The notes beneath the pieces were generated by a model, which did not search any database, was not told the DNA's origin, and saw nothing but the letters and a program-made list of their open reading frames with translations. From contig JADWOT020000001.1 in the NCBI GenBank assembly GCA_036345935.2, positions 2,407,258 to 2,471,257 of the forward strand: 64,000 bases of DNA, written 5' to 3'. The position numbers were made by a program, and so were the translations under genes. Source of the DNA: Taenia hydatigena (Eukaryota > Platyhelminthes > Cestoda > Cyclophyllidea > Taeniidae). Shown piece after piece: positions 45,107 to 54,756 of this stretch (its first letter is position 1; every line of letters begins with the position of its first letter).

Positions 45107-47814
45107 CCAATGGGTAGAGCCGATTACTCCGGTCGACGAAACTCCAGTGATATTTAATGACCGTTGATTTGGTCTCATGCAATAGTGCGTGGAATGTTAA
45201 GAAAAGGACATATCTGCTTCAGAATTGGGGTAGTGGATGCGTGGAAGAAGGCTTGGATGGATAATTCAAGTTAAACCATAAAATGGTAGCGGGGTACAAG
45301 ATGGAGAGGGAATGGATGATTGGATGGATGGGTGGAGGGGTGGTTGGAATAGAGATGAACAAGCTGTTTTAAACCAGATTCGAGTTCTCATCTCCTATGG
45401 CAGTCAAGTTAATGAACTCCAACAAACTCTATGACACAAATCTGCTGAGGGGCAAGAAATGACTTTGCGGTTGAAATATTTTACAAACCATTCGATGCAT
45501 CTGCTATTTGATTTGTCCTTCCTGACCCCTCGCGGATATAAACCTTTATTCATTAACTTTTATTTCTAGTGCTATTTTAGCCTTTGCTAAGTAAAGGACT
45601 AGCATCAGTAACTCATCACAGACTCGCTTGACTTGTTCACCACCAGCGTCACGCACGTGTGGCACACATTCCTTGGCGGAATAGGCCAACTAGATCGATT
45701 CCAAGAGTACTTTTGGGCGATGCTTGCCGTTATTAAGCAATGACTGGCGATTGTTTAACGAAACCTTGCTGGTGGTCATGCCAAGGACATCTATAATGAG
45801 GCAGCCATTGAGACAGCTTTTCCTCCTGTGTACCTTTGACGATGGCCCAATGGTGTAGTCCCTACCACCCTCCGGAATGTTAAACAATTCGCCATTAATC
45901 TAACCTGCCTAATTGCAGGCTTCCATTAGAGAGTCATTACTCATTACAAGGAGCGAATTTGCCCATATCCCTCCATGCTATCCTCGTCTTGCTCTTAGCG
46001 CCACACGGAGGCATCAAAGTCTCACAGTAGAACCAGTGGCATGATTAAAACACCATAACAACGATTTGGGAGCTTATCGTAGGCCGCTGTAAAGATCCAC
46101 TTATCGAACCCCAAGCAGCCACCATTCTGCTACTGCAAACCACATTTCTGTGCTTCCAAGTCTGCCTACTCTGCCAGCTCATACGTGCGCCAAGCCGACT
46201 GGCACGTGACGGAATTTTTATGCAGGTTAGAACGCGTTACTCAGTGTCCATATGTGGGCGCAGTGTAACTAGTGTGTCAGACAAGAACTAGGCGCACAAT
46301 GTTTTGGTGTTCTAACCGGGAAAGTGGCGAACGGTGAAGTGTTGGATGTCCTTTCATCTGCAACCTGTGATGGCGACTTTCAGGGTGCACACCACTATGT
46401 GCATGCACTTAAAAGCGCGGGTAAGAAAGTGGCACCATCGCTGCATCCGTGCCTATCATCTGTCTCCCATACCTCTAATGCTGGTAAAACCTGACAGTTG
46501 TGGCTCGAGCTTGTCTACTTGACAAACTGAGTTTGACGAGTTGTTAGAAAAGGTGCTTCAGGTGACAAATGGCCCAGAAATGCGTCTGACACCACGTAAA
46601 CGACGTCGACAGAGGAAAGTCTGTCAGCACAGTTGAGTCATTTTAGATAAGCCACTTCTTTGACCAAAAGCTGAAGGGATCGCCTCTCAGTCAATTTCGT
46701 CACGAGGCATTTACTGACATGACCAAGCATTGCACGCATTAATCAAATATTCCCAGAGGTGAATACGAAGGCTGCAGAGTGGCTGCCACCACTGTCGGGA
46801 GGGGCTATGAGGCATTTCAATCTGTCGAATGTTTCCACCACGGCAGGACTGTCCCATTTGTGCTCTATGCTTTAAGTCTTCCGTCGATGAGTGTAGACTA
46901 CGGGGTACTCGGACTTTACACCTTAGCACCCCAACGGCACCTTCCACCAGTGCCGTCGATGTTTGGACAAGCCCTTGACACCTTTACCATGACAGGATCT
47001 CATCCCATGCAAACACGTAAGACCCATGATATCGGTTAGAAATGGACACCCTCCTAACCCACACAAAGAACTAAAAGAGGCAACCATCGAAACAGGTAAC
47101 GGCAACTCTTCCCTTATACCCCTTGGAATGAATCAGTCGGGCGCCTAGGTACAATGAGTGTGCCATGAGTGCATGGAAAACCAGCCCAATGCACTGAATG
47201 ATAGTGGTTAAGCATGCGCCATACCTGCTATAAGACACCGACTTCGAAACACTTCAGTCGAACCCTGATCTCCAAAATGCTGCCTCTCTCCCTCTTCGTC
47301 CAGGTGCACAATCTGTCTCCCCTTTCACCTACGCTCCCCCCTCCCCGTCAGTCCCTCTCCCTAACTCGGAGGGGAGGGCAGGATAGCAGAGGGGTGAGAG
47401 GGAAGGGGAGACTGTCAATGATGGGGCACAGGCTTCCCGCTCTGCATCCCTCTTCCCCTTTATGATAGTCGGCACTGATTGGCGGAATGGGCCTCTCGTT
47501 CCGAGCGTACAACCGTCTTAGCCACAATCGCACAACTCATGGATTCCGGCACCAGGCAGTCAGTACTCTGGCACAGGCGACGAAAGCAAGGGGAGGAGAA
47601 GGAGACTCCACGATGTGATGAGGATTTGCACAAATCGAGCAAGCGTGTGCGAGCTTCTATCTTTAGCCCTGCTGTCGAGATGGTGGATGCTAAATCGTCT
47701 AGCTTCGAGGAGGTATGTCCTTTACGAGAGATTGATTATGTCTATTCTGCTTTTAATTCATTGGCACTTAATGCAATAGAGAGTAGAAGCGCAATACTTT
47801 AAATTGATGACGAC
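45107..47814. other. Gene-poor region with unassigned open frames
   Basis: Frames at 46334-46522, 46779-47039 and 47479-47802 have some protein-like composition. The last ends in a GAGGAG/GTATGT donor-like context. None has a domain I recognise, and none has consistent splice borders on both sides. No repeat partners in the window apart from the flank of the orphan promoter. Confidence 0.4.
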
Positions 47815-47873
47815 CATCCATTCTTTAAATATCCTTCCACTTCTCCATGTCACTCACTCTACCTTGAAGCGAG

Positions 47874-48177
47874 GGTAGGGTTTTGTGGTGCCTTGAGTGT
47901 GGGTGTTTGGGAAAGGGCTTCTCCTATCCTCACATTCGAGTTCGGTGACATGGAGCGTTTCGCCTTGAGTGCAAGGACAATTGCATCCACCGTAAACAAC
48001 TGGAATTGGTGCAGCGTTGAGGTGGTCATTCGTTTGACTGTGTTAGACGAAGCAAACTCATTCCGCATCACAAGCCACACGGTCATCACGCCATGCGAAA
48101 GAGGCGAGTTCACACATTGTACGTGCAAAAACGCACTCCACAATCTGTCGTCGCCTCAGACTACAACAAGTGAATAA
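47874..48177 (+). pseudogene. Orphan copy of exon X4 of gene X
   Basis: Same acceptor (TTGAAGCGAG), same 94-residue frame without amino-acid change from the first shared codons onward, and the same TAA overlapping AATAAA as 39391-39088. Exons X1-X3 are absent because the duplication breaks in the preceding intron, so this copy cannot encode the full protein. Confidence 0.65.
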
Positions 48178-48973
48178 AGCGAGTTTTACCAGATCCACAG
48201 AATTGTTGGATTGCCTGATACTCGTGGTCATCGGCTACAGTTGGTTTCCAGTTGAGGGTTGGGATTGAATGCATTTACCACCAGCCACCTTCGTGGATGG
48301 GGTGGTGAGGCGTGCGGTTGGGAGATGCTATGAGAGCTAACAGACTTTTGATATTGTGCGAGAACCCATAAAATCAATGACGGAGGGCTGATGGGTTAGC
48401 AGTAGGGTTATATTGGCCAGTCAGTTATAAGGGTCACATTAAGCCAATTTGGTGCCTGCAACGTCATTGAAATGGGAAATCCAAAGTGCGAATCCAGTGG
48501 GGGGCGAATCGAAGAGAGCAGTGAAGGCGTACGTCGTTCGGTTTCGAATCCTTCGTTCATCAGTATATTCGCATGACCACCACCGTTTGGACAGTCATGT
48601 GCTGCCTTCATTGTCTGTTCATACAATCCTCTGTTTTATAGAACCTCAAAAATTCACCTCTTCATCCATCCATCCATCCATCCAGCCATCCATCCACTTT
48701 TCATCATTCCACCCATCCACTGATTCCCCCTTCTTCCAACCATTCATCCACACATCCATCCTTCCATCCATCTATTCATCCATCCATATATTCATCCTCT
48801 ACCCATCTATCCATCCAGCCACCTCTCCCTCCAACAATTCGGTCCTCTTCTCTCCACCCAGTATTCATGTGTTAATTGGTGAATTGCATTCCTAGTGTGC
48901 AAACATGCAGCTTCATTACGCGTGGCATTTCTAGCCCCTTTCACCAACTCTTGATATCTTCTCGTGCAATGGG

Positions 48974-49001
48974 TCAAGGCCAACCCAAACCCCTATATAA
49001 G
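48974..49001 (+). promoter_or_regulatory. Promoter of gene E3
   Basis: GGGTCAAGGCCA (core TCAAGGCCA 48974-48982, a full YCAAGGYCR match) then TATAAG at 48996-49001, 49 bp before the ATG at 49045. Confidence 0.75.
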
Positions 49002-49044
49002 ATGCAGCAAATTGGAAGGCATCATCATCAACCGAAGACCAGAC

Positions 49045-50026
49045 ATGAAGTCGCCGTACACCTTCATCGCTCTCTTCATCGTCGTGTGTGCTGTGGTTTG
49101 GGTTAACGCCAGACCCAATGCCACTCCCGCTGCCACTGATTCGAGGAAGGAGGTGGGAGCAAAAGGGAATGAAGATGAAGAGAAGGAGGGCCACAAAGCT
49201 AACCATGATGGAAAGAATGGCGATGACGAAGTGCGTGGAGCCAAGTCTGATGAAGGAGACGACGAGGAGCACAAGGACGAGGAGTACGACTACAGTTGGT
49301 ACTACGAGGAGGACTTAAGCCAGTACGCGCCGGTACCTATTGACCAGGCTATCACAGGCAATAACAAGGTGAAAGAAGGGGAGCATGTAGTTGTGCATGA
49401 CAAGGAAGACGCTCCTAAAACAAAGCAGAGGGAAGATGAAGACAACAGAGACCACAAGATCCACCATGATGATGGCAATGCTAAAGTTCGCAGACCCGAT
49501 TCTGAAAAGGAAGTTGACGGGGAGCACAAGGACGAGGACTACGACTACAGTTGGTACTACGAGGAGGACTTAAGCCAGTACGCGCCGGTACCTATTGACC
49601 AGGCTATCACAGGCAATAACAAGGTGAAAGAAGGGGAGCATGTAGTTGTGCATGACAAGGAAGACGCACCTAAAACAAAGCAGAGGGAAGATGAAGACGA
49701 CAGGGGCAGCCCACACAAATCAGAGCATTCAAAATTGAACCTGCCCTGCCTAGTGAAAGTTGGCGGATATATCAATGGCGAAAGTAACTGTGAAGTGGAT
49801 CGTTGTGGAACCAGTGCCAAGGAAGTCGTAGATTTTAGAGGTGATGGCGACTGTGATGGTGACGAGAAGAATGAAAGCCACTTTCGCATAGAAGACGTCG
49901 ACGAAGAAAGCGATGACGATAGAGACGGACGTAAGGGTGACGAGAGGAATGAAGGACAACTTCGTATAGAAGACTTCGACGAAGAATTTGAAGACGGAAG
50001 GGATAAACGTGAAGATGACGAGAGGA
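49045..50026 (+). CDS. Chimeric acidic secreted protein E3 (E N-terminus, B C-terminus), truncated at N
   Basis: The ATG at 49045 starts the E-type signal peptide (MKSPYTFIALFIVVCAVVWV). One full 85-residue unit (255 bp, from 49267) and most of a second (from 49522), each with YDYSWYYEEDLSQYAPVPID, follow. At about 49702-49711 the sequence switches in frame to gene B sequence (PHKSEHSKLNLPC, ESNCEVDRC) and then two of the 26-residue B repeats (NESHFRIEDVDEESDDD and NEGQLRIEDFDEEF). The frame is open to the N at 50027, after which an unrelated AC microsatellite begins, so the true 3' end is unknown. The E/B switch has no N and is in frame. It may be a real recombinant gene or an assembly chimera. 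Confidence 0.6.
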
Positions 50027-50027
50027 N
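50027..50027. other. Single N at a repeat junction (assembly join)
   Basis: Left of the N is gene B repeat sequence. Right of it is the AC tract and flank that match the inner end of arm 2 (25960 leftward). As at 4734, a lone N marks an abrupt change of homology. Confidence 0.75.
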
Positions 50028-50275
50028 ACACACACACACACACACATCCAAACATGCATATTAGACCGACCCGATCCGACCCGAGTTATTAACTCCATTC
50101 ATTTACCTACATAGGCATTTATCCTGTACGCAACCAATATCCCTCTCTCCGAGTGTTCCTCAATATCTTTATTCATTCATTCATTCATCTATTTACCTGT
50201 CCATCCCTCTTCCAGTACAAACCATTGATTTACCTACCCACGTGTGGCCCGCGTCCATTCCTCCACTCACCTTTC

Positions 50276-50452
50276 AATCCATCCATCCATCCATCCATCC
50301 ATCCATCCATCCATCCATCCATCCATCCATCCATCCATCCATCCATCCATCCATCCATCCATCCATCCATCCATCCATCCATCCATCCATCCATCCATCC
50401 ATCCATCCATCCATCCATCCATCCACCCATCCATCCATCCACCCATCCATTT
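50276..50452. repeat. ATCC tetranucleotide microsatellite
   Basis: About 177 bp, counterpart of the TGGA tract at 25532-25701. Confidence 0.97.
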
Positions 50453-50940
50453 ATCTAGCTCTGCATTTCCATATTCACTTCTTTTCCTCTCTTCCATTTG
50501 TCCATCCACACATCGTTGTGCAGGCTACAAAATTTAAAATTCACCTCCTTCAGTGGAGTGCTTCTGAGGCAACACAAGTACACATAATCTAATTTGGGTG
50601 GAGAATACTCGCAGACAACCTCGAACAGTAACTGCATTGAATGTGGTTAATGTGGAATTGCAGAATGGTCTGGTGAACCCTGTTAGGTTTCCAGTCTTTC
50701 CTAACCCTCTCTTTGTAGGCTAAGTGCGCTTAAAGTCAAGTCGCCTCTTTTGATAAAGAGATACAAAGGCGAAATAATCGAATCTCTCCTCATCACTTTC
50801 CTTCACTCCTCCGCATACAACGCCATTTCTTTTTTACTTATATTTTGTTTAGTTCAATGCACTGTTGCCCTCACCTGAAACCATTGGCCGTAACATTTCT
50901 GCACCATTTCACCAAATGGGACATCTTCTCCCACCCTCGG

Positions 50941-50949
50941 TCAAGGCCA
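50941..50949 (+). promoter_or_regulatory. TCAAGGCCA promoter box, gene D right
   Basis: CCTCGGTCAAGGCCA, a full YCAAGGYCR match, without a TATA box at the expected distance. Confidence 0.5.
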
Positions 50950-51019
50950 ATTGTGCGTGCACATGATGCAGCAAATAAGAACGTTCTTCATCTCAAGTGC
51001 AAGGATGATGAATTAGTGC

Positions 51020-51526
51020 ACCTTTAGCACACTCTCCATCGTCGTGTGTGTTGTTTTGATCAGGACTGTGCCTAATCCAACTCTCACTGCCAAGGCTGCA
51101 TTGAAAAGAGGAAGTAAAGGCGACGCTGGGATGGAACGCATTTCTCCAATGAAGAAGTGTGGGACGGGATGGGTGAAGATGAAAAGGGCAAGCAGGAGGA
51201 GGACCGAGACGTGTACACGTGTGTGTGTGGAGTAGATTGATAAGGTGATGGGTTTGAAGAAGTTCTCATACAAGGATGTGGACGACACAATGTATCGTCA
51301 GCGAATGGTGGCTGAACAGTGGCTGACATATGCCCTTAACAAAGATCCGTTTGTCCTCCTGATTGGGTGGGGAATAATGTGCGCGTCTGTACTTCTAGTT
51401 ACCCTAAACTTCTTCTGTCCTTCGCACTTTGATCCAGTTACAATTAAACTAACTCTCCTACTTAAACACGATTATAAAGTACTTTTTAATATTCTTCCAG
51501 TTGGTTCGGCTGCAATAAAGTGTTAA
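51020..51526 (+). pseudogene. Acidic/membrane gene D, right copy (decayed)
   Basis: Downstream of the box at 50941, the relic leader SIVVCVVLIRTVPNPTL (near 51030-51080) aligns with the E-type leader plus ARPNATP but has no start codon in frame. A shifted frame is Glu/Asp-rich (51140-51230). The segment from the ATG at 51248 to the TAA at 51526 encodes KKFSYKDVDDTMYRQRMVAE, then the membrane helix FVLLIGWGIMCASVLLVTL, and ends with an AATAAA overlapping the last codons. The left copy has ATA in place of this ATG. It is probably a pseudogene, though the terminal membrane exon is well preserved in both copies. Confidence 0.4.
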
Positions 51527-51748
51527 CTATAACCAAGAGGGAAGGATGGAGTAACCTCGTCTTAGACATGCCTAGGGATTTCTCCCTCTGCCTTCCCTTT
51601 TCTTCCACCACTCCCGGTATGAGATAACTGAATTTTCTTATGCATCTTTATTGTATTAGATGAAACAGTAAGTAGGCAGCGTATTATAAGCAATTAGTAT
51701 GCTGGACTGCTCGTACGGAATCGGAATAAAAACTGGTCCCTCCACCCC

Positions 51749-51946
51749 TTGCCTACATGGGACATGAATAAGCACACACCAATTTATGAGGAGTGGGGAA
51801 GCGATGATATGGTTGGACATAGCCCTATCCAGGGATGTGGAAGAGGAGATAGTGATGAATGCAATAGTGCTGATGGATCGTCGGTGAAAGGTGGTGATAA
51901 AAGCATACAATACTACCCCCATCAAAGACCAATCTATCCGGAGTGA
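51749..51946 (+). other. Acidic C-terminal coding fragment, right copy
   Basis: 65-codon frame containing MNKHTPIYEEWGSDDMVGH and ending YYPHQRPIYPE. It lies 220 bp beyond the gene D poly-A signal. It differs from the left copy by a 15-bp in-frame insertion (ECNSA region). In-frame length change and conserved ending suggest past coding function. The parent gene is unknown. Confidence 0.35.
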
Positions 51947-52918
51947 GGGAATGAACGGACGGGGTGTGAATTGCTGCTTTTTGTTAACTCAATACTCTAT
52001 TTTTATGCACGAATAATAAACTTTTAGTAATATGGCTGCTAATGGGTGCTTTTATGCTAATAAATGTCCCATATTCTCATTTAAACAAAGAATTACGCAA
52101 AAAGGCATTCATCGTGCATAATTGGTTGGGCATTTGAAGTGGGGAAGTAGCACTGTTGTGGGCAGAGGTAGGAGGTGACGAGTGTTGCATGGAGTAATGA
52201 GGTGGTGCGGAAGACATTCCGTGGTAATTTGCATCCACTGTTGGATTTGGTGTCCACTCATTCACCTAGTCACTGATCCACCTATTCATTTATCTACTCA
52301 TTCACACTTGACCATCCATCCGTGATGCTATCGTTCCATTCCTTACGCATTCACCCTATTTCCAAACTTGTATTCCTCCATCAATCCACCTATTCGCCCA
52401 TCCATCCATCCATCCGTCCATCTACCCAGCCCTTGATACAATTGGTCGTCTTTTTGCCTTTGTGCCTCTTCGTCTAAGCACATCTGCATTGAGCAGAAGG
52501 CAGATGTCCCTTCCAATATCGCTGGCAGCATTAACTCCATAGGTGATGAGGCGGAAAAGGAGGATGGACAAGCCTTTATACATCTCATTATCCACACACC
52601 CTCCTCCCTTCCCCCAACCATGTATCCATCCTTACCCCTCTCCCATCAACTTGTTTATCCCTATTCTAACCATCCCTCCACCCATCCATCCAATCATCCA
52701 TTTCCTCTCCATCTTGTACCCTGCTATTAATTCATCGTTTAACTTGAATTATCCACCCAAGCCTTCTTCCACGCATCCACTACCCCAATTCTGAAGTCAC
52801 ATGTTATGCAGTTATGTCCTTTTCTTCACATTCCATGCACCATTGCATGGGACCAAATCAACGGTCATTAAGGTTTACTGATGTTTTGTCGACCGGAGTA
52901 ATCTGCTCTCCCCATTGG
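51947..52918. other. Intergenic, ATCC-rich
   Basis: Counterpart of 23147-24129. Degenerate CATC/ATCC tetranucleotides and no supportable gene. Confidence 0.5.
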
Positions 52919-52945
52919 TCAAGGCCTCCATCACCTATGTATAAG
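52919..52945 (+). promoter_or_regulatory. Promoter of gene A right
   Basis: TTGGTCAAGGCCT (core 52919-52927) then TATGTATAAG (TATAAG 52940-52945), 45 bp before the ATG at 52985. Confidence 0.75.
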
Positions 52946-52984
52946 ATTGAAGAGTAAACAATACCTTCCATAGAAAGCGTGAGA

Positions 52985-54031
52985 ATGAAGAGTTTGCACT
53001 TGCTTTGCTGTATCACTCTCGTCGTGGTGGATTGTACCTTGTGGGCCGACGCTAGGCACAATGAACCCCGCAAAGAAGTGGACGACCCGCTACATGACTT
53101 CCAAAATTCACGTTCGGAGACGTCGATGCAAGAACAACGTGAGCCACCATTTAGCACTGGTGAAATCAACTTAGATATGGCGGGAGATAAAGATATTCAC
53201 AAGGACATGGTGTGTTTTATCAAGGATAGTGATAAGGAAGGGGAGATGAGAACGGAAGAATGCAAAATAGAGGGAGAGAGGGAGGGTGAATATAACGAAG
53301 AAGGAAAGCAGAGGGACAGAAATAAAGACAATTCCTACAGCAGAGATAAAGACGAAGAAAAGGGTGATGGATACAGTGAAGAAGAAGAAGAAGAAGAGGA
53401 GGAGGAAGAAGAAGAAGAAGAAGAAGAAGAAGAAGAAGAAGAAGAAGAAGAAGAAGAAGAAGATTTGGATACATCCATGCATGAATATGGGTCATCGTGG
53501 TCAGAGGATCATGGTGATAAATATGCTGGCGAGATTACCAGGTATGGAAATGGGAACGAAGAGAAGATGGAGGACGATGGAGACCATGAGGAGTGGGAAG
53601 AGGACGCGAATGATGAGGATGGGGAGGAGGACGATGATTGGGAGGAGGAAGATGATGAGTGGGAGGATGAAGAAGAAGAAGAAGAAGAAGAAGAAGAAGA
53701 AGAAGAGGAAGCAAAAGAAGAAGACTTGGACGTATCCACACCTGGATATGGATCGTTGTGGACAGAGCAGTTTGACGATAGATTTCTTAAGAAGAACGGT
53801 GATTATGGGTATCAGGGACACGAGGGAGGTTCATTTGACGGTCACGAGTCAATTCCCGCTGTGCGGAGTGATGATGGTGATGAAATGCTGGGAGGTAATC
53901 TCCATCAGGGATGCATAAGGGGAGAGGACGGTGTATGCAGAAGACGCGACATATCTTCCGCGAAATTTGGCCAACGGGCGATAGACATCTCCTCCTATCG
54001 TGGACCTGCTTATCAGGCTTCATCTGACTGA
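52985..54031 (+). CDS. Acidic secreted protein A
   Basis: 348 codons from the ATG at 52985. A GTG two codons earlier is not a likely eukaryotic start. Residues 1-23 are a signal peptide (MKSLHLLCCITLVVVDCTLW, cleavage likely after ADA). A mixed-charge region then leads to a run of about 28 glutamates (GAA tract 53378-53461), a DTSMHEYGSSWSEDHGD spacer, a second Asp/Glu-rich domain with another long Glu run (near 53670-53710), and a C-terminal tail with a DVSTPGYGSLWTEQFDD spacer that echoes the first one. The protein thus has two related halves, each a polyacidic run plus an aromatic Tyr/Trp spacer. The role is unknown; an extracellular polyanion, for example calcium- or matrix-binding, is inference. 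The left homologue has a stop codon. Confidence 0.75.
   Translation: MKSLHLLCCITLVVVDCTLWADARHNEPRKEVDDPLHDFQNSRSETSMQEQREPPFSTGEINLDMAGDKDIHKDMVCFIKDSDKEGEMRTEECKIEGEREGEYNEEGKQRDRNKDNSYSRDKDEEKGDGYSEEEEEEEEEEEEEEEEEEEEEEEEEEEEDLDTSMHEYGSSWSEDHGDKYAGEITRYGNGNEEKMEDDGDHEEWEEDANDEDGEEDDDWEEEDDEWEDEEEEEEEEEEEEEEAKEEDLDVSTPGYGSLWTEQFDDRFLKKNGDYGYQGHEGGSFDGHESIPAVRSDDGDEMLGGNLHQGCIRGEDGVCRRRDISSAKFGQRAIDISSYRGPAYQASSD
53378..53461. repeat. GAA/GAG trinucleotide tract in gene A right
   Basis: About 84 bp of GAA with GAG interruptions near its start, encoding poly-Glu. It is shorter than the 113-bp pure tract of the left copy. Confidence 0.95.
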
Positions 54032-54691
54032 GTGTTTGGGCGTGCAATTTCCCCTCTGTTGAGACCAGTATCTTGATGTTAACCACCCCCTGATCAGGTT
54101 CTTTCTGCGATTTCGAAAGAAGTCTACTAATTTCGTTCAAATACAACTTATTAACAGAAGGAGGTGTTTTGTTTTCTGCTAAGAGTTTGAGTACCACCTG
54201 AATAAAGTAAGAAACGTGGAGTTCCGGTAGACATTTCCAAGGGTTAGGAGGTACTGGTCAGAGTCACGGCAACGTTGGGCCTGTTACTTTTTGAAGATCA
54301 GCATCCATTCATCCACGCATTCCTACATTCATTCCGTGCTTATTCATTCCGCAACAATCCATCCCCTGTCCACCCTATTTCTACCCATCCACCCACCCAT
54401 CCATCCATCCGTCCCTCCCTACATACATCCATCCTGCAATCCACTCATTCACCCACCACCCATTCATTTATCCATCCTGATTCCCTCAATGGCCAGCCCG
54501 TTTCTTTTGTACCCATCTAGATGCATATGCACTCGTACCTTCATTAAAGCCTTGACCCACTTCTCTATTCATGGGCATGCTCTGTGCTCAAACCTGTTAC
54601 TTTCGTAAGGACTTTTGAACTCTTTCATATCACCACCCCACAAGTCATCTGATGCAACACTAATAGGCAGAAAATCTGTTCCAACAGGCGA
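54032..54691. other. Intergenic region A-B
   Basis: Counterpart of 21348-22006, with ATCC/CATC tetranucleotide stretches near 54300-54480. No gene seen. Confidence 0.5.
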
Positions 54692-54717
54692 TCGAGGCCT
54701 CTCTCACCTACATAAGC
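54692..54717 (+). promoter_or_regulatory. Promoter of gene B right
   Basis: TCGAGGCCT (54692-54700, one mismatch to TCAAGGCCT) then CTACATAAG (54708-54716). The CATAAG lies 46 bp before the ATG at 54757. The earlier in-frame ATG at 54727 is only 16 bp from the TATA-like box and is probably upstream of transcription. Confidence 0.65.
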
Positions 54718-54756
54718 TGCGGAGAGATGTGGTCTCCCTCTAGCAAAAGTCCAAGC

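Larger units (their letters stand above)
47815..49577. repeat. Inverted duplication arm 4, right copy
   Basis: Reverse complement of 37672-39446. It holds an orphan exon X4, a TGGA-rich stretch, and the promoter and first half of gene E3. Confidence 0.85.

Noticed and set aside
50153..50592. Long His-Pro-Ser-Ile open frames (also 25390-25825 and 39437-39765)
   Set aside because: They are translations of TGGA/ATCC tetranucleotide repeats and occur in several frames and on both strands. Not genes.
52979..52984. GTG start two codons before gene A
   Set aside because: Eukaryotic translation would use the ATG at 52985, which begins the conserved MKS leader.
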